This document shows, piece after piece, positions 1 through 9,416 of a stretch of 28,598 bases of DNA. The notes under the pieces were generated by a model. The model was not told the DNA's origin. It saw nothing but the letters and a program-made list of their open reading frames with translations, and ran no database searches. The stretch is taken from NCBI GenBank assembly GCA_030407315.1, contig JALQPE010002941.1:1-28598 (forward strand). The letters are read 5' to 3'. A program made the position numbers and the translations under genes. Position 1 is the stretch's first letter, and the number at the start of each line of letters is the position of its first letter. Origin of the DNA: Asparagopsis taxiformis. Taxonomy: Eukaryota > Rhodophyta > Florideophyceae > Bonnemaisoniales > Bonnemaisoniaceae.

Positions 1-356
1 GCCTTCGTCTGTGTTCTCGGAAATGGACGCGGACGTCCACAACCTCTAGTACACCTAGTATTACTAGGCGGACGTCCATGTTCTCCAGTATTTTTTGGAT
101 GTCCGCCTAGAACCGGACGTCCATGCGGTCTAGTACGTCTAGTATTACTAGGGCGACATTCATTGTTTCTAGTACCACGGATGTCCCCCTCGGGATGGAC
201 TTCCGCCATGTCTATGTCCACCTAGGACGGGCGCGGTTCAGAAATTCAAAAATTTCGACCCCAGAAATTTCTGCCGCCGTGCTCGACATGGATGTCCGCA
301 TCCTCACGGCGACCACTCTATTTTTCCTTGTCGGTCGACTCCAATTTTCTTTTTAA
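1..356. repeat. Left inverted terminal/subterminal repeat region
   Basis: Positions 3-39 match the reverse complement of 21478-21514 at 35 of 37 bases. Inside this lies a degenerate array spaced about 40 bp apart, built of GGACGTCCA-like words (31, 70, 113 and weaker ones) alternating with CTAGTA/TACTAG words. The same words make up the tandem array at the right end. This is what the end of a large TIR transposon with subterminal transposase-binding sites would look like. The window starts at this repeat, so the true outer boundary and any target-site duplication cannot be seen. A short open frame at 123-356 is low-complexity and is not called as a gene. Confidence 0.6.
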
Positions 357-359
357 TTT

Positions 360-1300
360 TTTCATCCTCTCGCTCACACCCCCTTCCTGTTGGTGCTCAC
401 CTCCCCCGTACTGTACCTCAAACACCCCAATACCACTCTAGCACGCCATTTTCAGATACCTATCCCCGCTTCCACGGTGCACACCTCCATTCCATACCTA
501 CTTTTCTGCTCTACCGTACAGATTTCGTATAACCGTCCTCATACTACCTCAGAATAGGCAAAACACCCCCTATCTCCTCGACCATGCTCTCCCCCATCAC
601 CTTTGAAAGTATGTTCTTCAGTACCCTCTCTCCTCTACCCTCAACCCCCTCTCCTTCGCCCTCTCCACAAACTTCCCTGCAGCTTACTCTTCCAAAACCT
701 CTCACTCCCATCCCGTACCCGACCTGCTCCACCCCTCCCTCCCTCAGCTGCTCATGCCCCCACGCCATCCGCATCTTCGATACCGTATACACCACCACCA
801 CCGGCCCACGCTCCCGCACTGCGGGGTGGCTCCCCCGCCGTATCCCCAGAAACCTCCCCGCTCTGAAAACACATATTTAACCCCCCACTTCGCACCCTTC
901 CTCCCACTCCCCTCCCTCCCCAAATACAATAACCCCCTTCTTCTCCATCACATCCCCACTCACCACAGCCAGAACAGACGCCCCCCCTCCCCTTCTTTCT
1001 CCTCACTTTCCTAAAAACCCCTCCTCTCGGCGCCTTCAACCGCACCCTCCTACGGTCCCACCTAAACACCTCCTCCCCCTCACTACCCCAACACCCCGCA
1101 GCGTCTCCCCAATCCCCATAATATGCTTGTCGGCACTCCTCTCGAATCACAATCCATTCTAAACCCGCACTCCGTACATTTCCACCTCCCCCTGTACCAT
1201 CCCAAGATTCCATCCCCCCACAGAACACATCCTCATACCACAGAAGAATTTCTTCCTCTCATACCTCATCCTTAAAACCTCCATCAGCTCCATGTAAATT
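360..1300. other. Pyrimidine-rich non-coding stretch
   Basis: The plus strand is dominated by C and T through most of this interval, with many CCCTCC/CTCCCC runs. Several overlapping open frames on both strands (for example 752-1228 minus) are low-complexity Gly/Arg or Pro/Ser translations of this bias. I see no domain and no repeat copy here. The purine-rich plus strand at about 19320-20690 gives a mirrored composition near the opposite end. Confidence 0.5.
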
Positions 1301-1558
1301 TCGATGAAATATTTTCTCTACTATGCATCTCAAACATGTATGAGCCTATGCCTTTCCGTTTGTCAACCCTGAATATGGTACTCATGTATTCATAAAATAG
1401 GGCCACCCCACACCTATCCCGTTCTGCAAGCTTTACAAACCACTAGACGCATACTCCACAACTATACAACAAACACTACTCGCTATTTCAGACGACGCGG
1501 TACACAAGTAGCGTAGTCTCAACCTTCCGTGACGCTTCCCTGATGCGTACAAGTGGGA

Positions 1559-2196
1559 ACACGTCTAGACGTATATCAAACTGTAGTGCGGGAATTTTCG
1601 GACAGGAGAGTGGGGCCACCAAATGATTTTTCGAAATTTTAGGATTTCTGGGTGGCCAGCAAGCAATCGAGCTGGACATCCACCGGACGTCCATTTCAGG
1701 TGGTCGTGTGCTGCCTCATCCACGCATTGATGCAACTAAGCAGGCGGGTCACTACTAATACAGTGCACGGAATACGAGTCACGTGATGTGAGTAGTGTTT
1801 GTCGTGAGGAGTAAGGCGGGACCATGATGGAACAGGGGAACGATGTCACCCTAAGCATAAACTTAGGCTGAAGCCTGGAAATCGACCCATCGTTAGGACG
1901 CCATTTAGCCTTACAGTTAATGCTTACAGAAGCCAGTGATGAGCCCCGCTCGGGGCGGCGGCCGGTTCCTGGGCCGTTGTGGCCAAATTAGACACCCTGA
2001 TTTGAATTAAAATTTGGGCTATTCTCAAAAAACATGCACATGTGAACATGTTTTTGAGATGGGGGTGTGCCGTACGGCCACAATCGACCGCCAAATCGAT
2101 GTTTTTGCAATATTTTTTTTGTGCCCGAAATTGTAGAATTTCTGGGCGCCAGGAATGCATCATCTGAGCTGGACATCCACCGGACGTCCATTTCAG
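1559..2196 (+). repeat. Dispersed palindrome-bearing repeat, left cluster
   Basis: A truncated copy (1559-1697) is followed by a full unit of about 500 bp ending near 2196. The truncated copy closely resembles 21521-21662. The full unit contains, in order, the GCTTACAGAAGCCAG block, a hairpin CTCAAAAACATG...CATGTTTTTGAG at about 2024-2058, the GTGCCGTACGGCAC palindrome (here with one extra base), an AATTTCTGGGC block, and the near-palindrome TGGACATCC-ACC-GGACGTCCA. There is no coding capacity, so this is probably a non-autonomous mobile repeat. Minus-strand open frames at 1924-2338 are translations of it. Confidence 0.8.
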
Positions 2197-2471
2197 TGTG
2201 ATCGTGTATCGTGCACGTCCACCCATTACCGGAAGCAAGTTGGCGATGAAGCACGTACAAACCCAATTTTCTGCTATTTCTAGCATAGACCATCGAGTCT
2301 AGAGATGTGAGGGAATCGTCCTGGGAATCATGCTCCAACCCACTAGGGAATGGACAATCTAGTTTGAAAGCATGGAACGGAGTGCATTATAGTAGGTTCA
2401 TAGATGAAAGTGATAAAGGAGATGATTATATCTCTCGATAATTGTTTACTAAAGTAGTGTTGTTAAGATAT

Positions 2472-3821
2472 CTAGCCGTCGGAAAATTGTTCTTCCTCTT
2501 CGTCCTCACTATGATAGTGAACTAGATATCCAGGTTGTCGGCAGAAGAGGCCAATACCGGGGCACACACCCGGTGTGTGGGTTAATCCTTGCGAGCTTCT
2601 GTCGTCTTCATCCGCATCATTCCGAGCTGCCCTGTCTTCGGCTACGATCTTTCTTGACGGGATGGGAACAACTGTCTTGTGGCGAAACATTGAGGGGCCG
2701 CGGTTGACTTTGCCTGCAGACCGGCGCGGAGCATTGGCGATTACTTCTTCTTCGAATCCCAACCGCCTGATGAAACCAAACGAAACATTGTCGGGAATCG
2801 GATACGACGCATTCCTGAAATACGTGTGATTACCTCGTTGTCGTGTGTGACACAACTCTGTCGACATGCCCTGCCCCGGCATGTTGTACATGGCCGTGAC
2901 CGATGAAGACTGAACGTGGCGGAACGATTACCTTCTTCAGCTTCATCGTCTTGGCGTACATATCTAATTCCAGCGCTTTGGAAAAGACGTACTTGTGGGA
3001 CCCTGGACACACCCAGATAGGGAATGGGTCATCTCCGTTGGCAATAACAAAGTAACCCGGAAGTTGATCTTTGCGGTCGCGAGGAGGAACAGGGAAATCA
3101 TTGTGTGGGACCTGCCGAGGGACACCCCTTTCCCGTTATCAAAAACCGTCCCCCAGATGCCGGCATGACAAGTTTTTCTCCCGGTAAACCGCACTCCTCC
3201 AGCCCTATCAGCCGGACAAGGATTCCCAACCACACATCCAGCAGGGCTCGCCGCGTCATCACAAACTTGAACCGGTCGATATGGTCTCATCGTTCTCGGC
3301 ATAGTCAACCAGGCAGTGGCGCGTAGACGTGAAGCGAGCCCTCCCCTCATTCCGGTTCTTCTCATCTGTTTCATCGTCCCCCGTATTGACAATGGGACTC
3401 CACAGCTGCCGGTTCCCAGGGTCCTTGTGCACCTGCTCCCCCTCCCACGTTCCCAAAAGTACCGAAACAATTCCTGGTTAGGAATTTCTTCCATGAGACC
3501 CAAGTCAAATGGGAACTTGTCCGACGCATCGAGGTAGCTTACATCCGCGAAATTGTGCATCACCGTATACCCTCGCTCGTTGATTTCCGTTCGGCAATTG
3601 TGGAAGTACGCCATACCAGTGCCGGCCTCATACGAATCCTTCCAGCTTGTAGACATTCGCGCAACCTGGGCGAAGTCCAGCCTCGAGGGTAGAAACGTCG
3701 ATGTAGGCTCACACATCGCCTTGGCAGCCATCTTCCACGCTGCGAAAAACATCGGATAGATGGTGATCGATTTCGAATAGCACACGAGCCCGATGTTCTT
3801 CCGGAATATGCAGCCCCTCAA
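2472..3821 (-). pseudogene. 2-oxoglutarate/Fe(II) dioxygenase-like domain, frameshifted
   Basis: Read across frames, the minus strand encodes a double-stranded beta-helix oxygenase. An N-terminal part (about 3700-3420) contains INERGYTVMHNF, typical of the entry strand of 2OG oxygenases. A Leu-rich helix-strand part (3290-3130) follows, ending in GGRFLITG. Next comes the metal-binding core (3120-2881) with the HxD motif PHND (His at 3105-3103, Asp at 3099-3097), the strand FVIANGDDPFPIWVCPGSHK, then SVFIGHGHVQHAG, whose last His (2883-2881) is the likely distal ligand. A final frame holds RGNHTYF (Arg near 2837), a plausible 2OG-binding Arg. At least four frame changes separate these parts, so this copy cannot make the enzyme unless it is extensively spliced. 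The substrate is unknown: a nucleic-acid base or a protein side chain are both possible. The C-terminal tail is acidic. It continues without a gap from the ParB-like gene upstream. Confidence 0.6.
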
Positions 3822-5215
3822 ACACAGGGTCCATCGCCACTTGCTTCAAATACCTCACCTCTCTGCCCTCCTCATCGATTTCCACACTCTCCAATAACAA
3901 CCTGAGCTCAATCGGGGGCAGACAGCCAACCCTCACCGATGCGATGACGTCCGCGGGACGCTGCGCCAGATGATGCCCTTCGGCTCGGACTTCGAAATCG
4001 TCAGGAAGAGACGGCATACGGTCGTCGAAGAGGAGGTCGTCTTCAGAAGGAGAGTCACGAACGATGTAACCGTCTTCATCGACTTCCACTCCTTCCGGAA
4101 CAGTGAATGTAATTGTCACTTCGCGGACCCCCTTGCTTTCGACTTGGCCCTCGTCTGCACCCTGTTTGTCTTCCTCGTCCGAAGCGGTATGGACAGATTC
4201 TTGGTTGGAGGGAGTCGCACCAGCACGTTGGTTATCTTGGGGGACAATCTCAACGGCAGAATCGGGGGAACGGGCGGAGTCTTCGTCAACCTCATCACCG
4301 GAAGCAGTGGCTTGTTGTTGATCGGTGGGTTTATCAACAACGGCCTGCTCTTCTTCCCGGCGGATTGTTGTACACAACCGGCTCTTCTTCCTCGAGGCGT
4401 GTGCTCCCGTCGAGCGAAGTCGCGCTGTGAACGGCGGCGGATGCCATGCGAAGCAGGCTCATGTTCGACATTCCGCTGCTTCTTGTGAGTGAGTCTCACA
4501 TTGGCAGCAGAAGGGCGGCGTTTGCGTCGAGCCTTAGTCTTCTTCTTCAATGTCGGATTGAAAAACTCTTTCAAGTTCGTTTCCAAATCCTGTAAACGCG
4601 TGGTTCTCCGTCGCATTCGAACCTCACTGCTCCGGTCGTCCCCTCTATACATTGCAATGGCATTGGTGAGATGCCATTGCAACTCCTTCGGCTGCTTAAC
4701 CGACCCAATTGCCATCTCTGTGCTCAGAAATGACTTGCGCATAATACTCTTTGGGCGCCCAAACGCAGCGTACAGAGAATTTGCTATTGCAGTCACGCGA
4801 CGGACGTATGTATAAAGTCGTTCACGTCAAAGCGTCCATCCGGACGTCCACCATGAGCAGGGTTCAAGTACTCCGAAAGACCACGCAAGACGAAGACAAA
4901 GTTTTCTTCCAGCAACTCGCGCACTATCTTGTGGTCCAGGTGCGTTATCCCAATCTCGTTGCGGCGCTCGGAATTGTTCAGCTCACGCAACACGTCGTCG
5001 AGAACAGGATGCTCAGCGTTGCTATAGCTAAACGCAAACGCGTCCACCGCCGGGCCGTGTTCGTTGAATTCATCATCCCCATGAACTGCGCCTCGAACAA
5101 TGTTCGGATGACATCAGACTCACGCAAGTCGCCAGCGTTTTCCACGTTATTTGCAACAGCAATCGTACGGATGAACTGCTGGTGGACGACAAGATTCGAA
5201 CCAGGGAGCGCTCCG
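3709..5215 (-). pseudogene. Middle of the decayed ParB-oxygenase gene
   Basis: Coding-type sequence continues on the minus strand in changing frames between the ParB-like open frame and the oxygenase. Frame segments are about 5255-5075 (helical, with NLVVHQQFIRTIAVANNVEN), 5098-4800 (helical, with LRELNNSERRNEIGI and HLDHKIVRELLEEN), 4815-4380 (ending in a very basic Lys/Arg tract), and 4377-3715 (acidic, with VPEGVEVDEDGYIVRD). Adjacent segments overlap at their ends without a non-coding gap. This suggests one long gene broken by single-base indels rather than separate genes. The helical part may be the DNA-binding helices that usually follow a ParB N-domain, but no HTH could be assigned. 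Open frames on the plus strand (3970-4488, 4751-5263) are antisense shadows. Confidence 0.5.
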
Positions 5216-6406
5216 TCAGTTGCGTCCCAGTCGTATGGTTCGACTCTGCACTCTTGTGGATGATCTCATGAGGCTGAGATCACTGTCGTCCTTGCGGCGA
5301 AGGTAGTACACATCCAGAGGCTGAGTAACCCAGCGCAAGCGGTTTGCCTCCTGTGGCAGCTTGGTTCTGTGCATACGGGTGAGGCGCGTGAAGTCATCCG
5401 CAATGCTATGCATAGCATTGAGACGATGCAGTCCGTCGATCACGGTCACGTTCGCATTGGCATGGAATTTGCCATTCTGGAACAGACGCGTGTCGGCGGA
5501 CAAATGCGTGTTCTGCGACCTCAGCACCGTCACAGTGATACGCGAAGAGCTCACATACCCCACCGCCAACATATTGTTGCGCAGGTCCTCCACGTGGTCT
5601 TCTTTCACATCGCGAAGGGTCACGGCCGGTTCCACTAGCTGCCTCACCAACACAGTCGCTCCTTCTCCGACGTAATCCGACGTCACAAACTTGGGCACCG
5701 TAATTTGCGTCCCCTGCTGCTCACGAATGCTTTCCGCCACCTCCGGTTCGTCGTCCACCTCGGTTACGTCCTGCGTAGTAGCTTCGGTGACGTTGGAGCG
5801 AGCAGGGTGCTTCGTGCCTCCACTGGAGGCTCTGGCAGAGCGAGCAGGGCGCTTCGTGCCTCCCGAAACCGGGACGGAGCGTGCTGGATGCTTCGTACCC
5901 CCCGAACCAGTGATTTCGCCTGCTGGACCGGTACTGGGCATCCGTCCCGAGCTGGCCTGGTTCGTCGCTGCGTTGAAGTTTGACGCTGCAGCAGGGGTAC
6001 GAATGTCGCTAGAGCCATCCTCCGCAGCGGGGCGCATCATCCGAGTATCCCAAGGGTAAAACGCCGCGGCGTATGCTCCACCCATCGTCTCCGGCGGTCC
6101 CTCGGCGCCATCAAACATGTACGGGAACGGGAGGTCCTTGAACTTGTCCTTAGTCGCAATGTTGCGCACGACGATATAGTCGGCCTCGTCGGTTTCCGGC
6201 AGCTTGTGGTTGTGCAGCGTGCGCGGAAGGCCAACATCGCCACCAGCAGTGCTCACCGAAGCCGTCCCAATATGCACAGCCGCACCGTCCACGTCCGCAA
6301 ACAAGTCGACATCGACGCCGCGCTTGAGTCCGCGCGACTCCGCTGACGCGCTCACTTGATCGCCGCAAACCGTTGAAAACAAACTGCTGAAATGCGTATC
6401 CGCCAT
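5216..6406 (-). CDS. ParB/sulfiredoxin-like domain protein (N-terminal part of a broken gene)
   Basis: The open frame gives 396 residues from the ATG at 6406, which has a purine at -3 and begins MADTHFSS. An in-frame ATG 41 codons upstream (6529) is less likely because its added residues look like untranslated leader. Residues 1-160 are low-similarity. Residues about 165-205 hold three copies of SGGTKHPARS or a close variant, a basic linker. The ParB-like domain spans about 230-345 and contains VEPAVTLRDVKEDHVEDLR and the signature DGLHRLNAM (D324, H327, R328), corresponding to the G-x-H-R nucleotide-binding motif of the ParB/Srx fold. Known members bind or cleave DNA or act as CTPases. The frame stops at 5216, but coding sequence continues in other frames, so this is probably a truncated product of a longer ParB-oxygenase gene. 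Mobile-element function is inferred from the neighbours. Confidence 0.6.
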   Translation of the reverse strand: MADTHFSSLFSTVCGDQVSASAESRGLKRGVDVDLFADVDGAAVHIGTASVSTAGGDVGLPRTLHNHKLPETDEADYIVVRNIATKDKFKDLPFPYMFDGAEGPPETMGGAYAAAFYPWDTRMMRPAAEDGSSDIRTPAAASNFNAATNQASSGRMPSTGPAGEITGSGGTKHPARSVPVSGGTKRPARSARASSGGTKHPARSNVTEATTQDVTEVDDEPEVAESIREQQGTQITVPKFVTSDYVGEGATVLVRQLVEPAVTLRDVKEDHVEDLRNNMLAVGYVSSSRITVTVLRSQNTHLSADTRLFQNGKFHANANVTVIDGLHRLNAMHSIADDFTRLTRMHRTKLPQEANRLRWVTQPLDVYYLRRKDDSDLSLMRSSTRVQSRTIRLGRN

Positions 6407-6748
6407 GGTTGTTGAGTTGGAAAGGAAAAGAGATGGTTGACGTTGACGTATTCGAGTGATGTGGATGGTATGTTTCACGTTAAGTTGAAGAATGGTCGTG
6501 AACGCCAATCGCTGGAAATAATAACACAATACAACCGAAATTTTGTTAGGTACACACCTATCGTGACCGCTGAAGAATGCAAGACAGGCAATCGAGATGT
6601 GAGTGTCCGTTCGGAACGGGCCCGAGTCGGGCTCTCGAAATGACGAGGTGGCGTGAAGCAGGCAGTGTCCTTGATGTGTAATGTGTTAAAATTACAGCTG
6701 TCAAGCTAGGCGGCTTTTGGGGCGGCTGCGAGCACCCCTTTATCCGGG
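6407..6748. other. Intergenic, upstream of the ParB-like gene
   Basis: This presumably holds the promoter and leader of the minus-strand ParB-like gene. I see no clear TATA element, RNA gene or conserved repeat. Short open frames at 6437-6643 (plus) and 6558-6935 (minus) run into the dispersed repeat and are not supported. Confidence 0.4.
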
Positions 6749-7803
6749 GAACACCCTGATTTGAGTTAAAATTTGGGCTATTCTCAAAAACATGCACATG
6801 TGAACATGTTTTTGAGATGGGGGTGTGCCGTACGGCACAATCGACCCGCCAAAATCGTTGATTTTTGCAAGATTTTGTGCCCGAAATTTTAGAATTTCTG
6901 GGCTGGCCAGCAGTGCATCTGAGCTGGACATCCACCGGACGTCCATTTCAGGTTGGTCGTGTGCTGCCTACATCCACGCATTGCAGCAACTAAGCAGGCG
7001 GGTTCACTACTAATATAAAGTGCACGGAATATGAGTAACGTGATGGGTGAGTAGTGTTTTGTTGAGGGAGTAAGGCGGGACCATGATGAAACACGGAAAA
7101 GATGTCACCTAGCATAACTTAGGCTTGAAGCCTGCAATCGACCCATCTTTCGGCGCCATTTAGCCTCACAGTTAGTGCTTACAGAAGCCAGTGATGACCC
7201 CGCTCGGGGCGGCGGCCGGTTCCTGGGGCCGTTGTGGCCAAATTAGACACCCTGATTTGAATTAAAATTTGGGCTATTCTCAAAAACATGCACATGTGAA
7301 CATGTTTTTGAGATGGGGGTGTGCCGTACGGCACAATCGACCCGCCCAAATCGATGTTTTTTTGCAATTTTTTTTGTGCCCGAAATTTTAGAATTTCTGG
7401 GCTGGCCAGCAATGCAATCGAGCTGGACATCCACCGGACGTCCATTTCAGGTTGGTCGTGAGAGAGTGGGTGGGACCATGATGGAACAAGGACCAAGACC
7501 TGTCCCTGGCGTATTGAGCCTGAAATTGACCCTTTGTCAGACGCCATTTAGCCTTACAGTTAGTGCTTACAGAAGCCAGTGACAACCCCACTCGGGGCGG
7601 CGGCCGGTGCCTGGGGCCGTTGTGGCCAAATTAGACACCCTGATTTGAATTAAAATTTGGGCTATTCTCAAAAACATGCACATGTGAACATGTTTTTGAG
7701 ATGGGGGTGTGCCGTACGGCACAATCGGCCGCCCAAATCAAGGTTTTTTACAATATTTTTGCTGCCCGAAATTCTACAATTTCTGGGCTGGCCAGTAATG
7801 CAT
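6749..7803 (+). repeat. Dispersed repeat, tandem run of three units
   Basis: There are three successive copies in the same orientation. The first core is at 6749-6962 (hairpin 6783-6816). The second full unit is at 6963-7461 (hairpin 7279-7312). The third, shortened unit is at 7462-7803 (hairpin 7667-7700) and lacks the GGACGTCC end. Spacing between equivalent GACGTCCATTTCAGG ends is 500 bp. Each carries GTGCCGTACGGCAC shortly after the hairpin. All open frames here (for example 7179-7547 minus) recur in every copy and are translations of the repeat. Confidence 0.85.
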
Positions 7804-8269
7804 TAGCTATCTGCTCTAAACCGATTCTAACAAGCAGAAAGAATCCTCTCCTTCATGACGATGCTCTCGAATTGAGTGCAATGCAACGGACTCCCTCCAG
7901 GAGAACGACAAAGCATCGTCTTTTGCAAGACATTTCGTACGAAAAATAATCGAAAAACATATTTGACTTTAACCTAACAGCTATCGCGAGCACCGTACTC
8001 AGCTATATTTCCTCTGTAATTTCCTTCCTCCAACCAATCAATAGCCGCTTGGTCACAGGCTTAAAAGCCTTCCACTATTGTCCTATCCATCGAAGAGGGT
8101 TCGATCCAGGCCTTGATGGGTGTGGAACCCGAGAACTTGAAAATGGAACATATTGCGACAGAGATGAGATGTCATTTCTCTTTCGTTTACTTTTTTCTAA
8201 CAAGATTCTAAACGTCTACGCACGGAACCCTATGTCGTCCGTCCGTTTTCATCCCGGTGAGATGTTTTG
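7804..8269. other. Unassigned unique sequence
   Basis: No open frame with recognisable content is visible. A GGGTTCGATCC word at about 8097-8107 resembles a tRNA B box but has no fitting A box or acceptor stem. Confidence 0.3.
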
Positions 8270-8630
8270 CCATTAACGGAGGTGGAGGCGGCTATGGAGG
8301 AAGCCTGCGGTTCAGGTATTCTTTCCATTAACGGAGGTGGAGGTGGCGGCTTTGGAGGAAGCCTGGAGAACATGTGAGATGTCAGTACCCATGGATCACA
8401 AGAAAAACATGTAGAGGTCCGGTTTGGATATTTTGCCATTAACGGAGGCGGAGGAGGCGGCTACGGTGGAAGCCTGGAGATGTGAGATGTCAGTACCCAT
8501 GGATCACATGAAGAACATGTTGAGGTGCGGTTCGGATATTCTTTCCATTAACGGAGGTGGAGGAGGAGGCTATGGTGGAAGCCTGGAGAAGAATAGAATA
8601 GTCCTATACCCATGGATCACAAGAAGACGT
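8270..8630 (+). repeat. Minisatellite of about 110 bp, four copies
   Basis: The word CCATTAACGGAGG starts at 8270, 8325, 8436 and 8545, giving spacings of 55, 111 and 109 bp; the first unit is shortened. Each unit also has a GGAGGMGGCTWYGG block and, in the longer ones, CCCATGGATCAC (near 8389, 8496, 8609). In one frame the G-rich block would read INGGGGGGYGGSLE, but no single frame stays open through all copies. It could be a decayed glycine-rich coding repeat or simply a minisatellite. Confidence 0.65.
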
Positions 8631-8885
8631 TGTTGGGCTCCTTTTCGAAGCCCATTCGTCTCTTGAATAAATTTAGCACCCAAATCATATACGATTGCCG
8701 AGTTGACACCCCGTATGTCTCGTTGGTAGAAATAGCAGGGGTTCCACCACTCAGCTGGCGGGAAGTAGTTACTGATTATATGAGATATGGCTTAGCTCCC
8801 GCCAAAACCGATAGCTCTGGGCTCAGGTTCTCCAAATGTGGTTATACGAATGTGTTCTGACAATGCTAGAAGACGAATATCTGCA

Positions 8886-9071
8886 TCCTGATTTGAATTA
8901 AAATTTGGGCTATTCTCAAAAACATGCACATGTGAACATGTTTTTGAGATGGGGGTGTGCCGTACGGCACAATCGACCGCCCAAATCGATGTTTTTTGCA
9001 ATATTTTTTCTGCCCGAAATTGTAGAATTTCTGGTCTGGCCAGCAATGCATCTGAGCTGGACATCCCCATG
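8886..9071 (+). repeat. Dispersed repeat, solitary core copy
   Basis: This is a core copy with its hairpin at 8915-8948, then GTGCCGTACGGCAC and the AATTTCTGG block. It ends at GAGCTGGACATCC just upstream of the methyltransferase gene. It lacks the long leader block seen in the 500-bp units. Its position about 350 bp before the start codon could affect transcription of that gene, but nothing in the sequence proves this. Confidence 0.8.
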
Positions 9072-9416
9072 TCCAGTGGCCGTCCGGATGTCGCTCACCT
9101 GGTAAGCGTGATGCACCTGTGACAACCTATGTGACTGCAGTCACAGCCGCCATGGCGGCCGTGCAGTACAACCCTCAAAGACAGGGAATCACAATCTTTT
9201 TAAAATTTTTCTCTACCACGTATCCGTCACAACTTATTACCTACACCGGTTACGGGTTTCAAGACCTTTCCAGTGCTGTGTACCCGTATACTCTGTTCCG
9301 TTCGATATCAACCAGTGTTCCTCACGAAAGAGTGCAAACGTCACGAGATACGTCGTCAAATTTGACTGTCTCGCCGAGCGGTCGCCATCCTGTACCGAAT
9401 TTCCACTCATTCCATT
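9072..9416 (+). promoter_or_regulatory. Probable promoter/leader of the methyltransferase-SET gene
   Basis: This 345-bp non-coding stretch lies between the repeat copy and the ATG at 9417. It holds an AT-rich run near 9200 (TTTTTAAAATTTTTC) and a GCCGCCATGGCGGC palindrome near 9148-9161. No unambiguous TATA box is visible. The start context is CCATTATGACG. Assignment as a promoter rests on position only. Confidence 0.35.

Noticed and set aside
752..1228. 158-residue minus-strand open frame, Gly/Arg/Trp-rich
   Set aside because: It lies in a strongly pyrimidine-biased tract where stop codons are rare; overlapping frames on both strands are equally open and no domain is visible.
4751..5263. 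170-residue plus-strand open frame
   Set aside because: It is antisense to the ParB-oxygenase gene, whose minus-strand translation has recognisable structure.
5401..5420. 20-bp perfect palindrome CAATGCTATGCATAGCATTG
   Set aside because: It lies in the coding sequence of the ParB-like motif (NAMHSIA) and is likely a codon coincidence.
8097..8107. tRNA B-box-like GGGTTCGATCC
   Set aside because: No matching A box, anticodon arm or acceptor stem at suitable distance, so a tRNA or SINE head is not supported.
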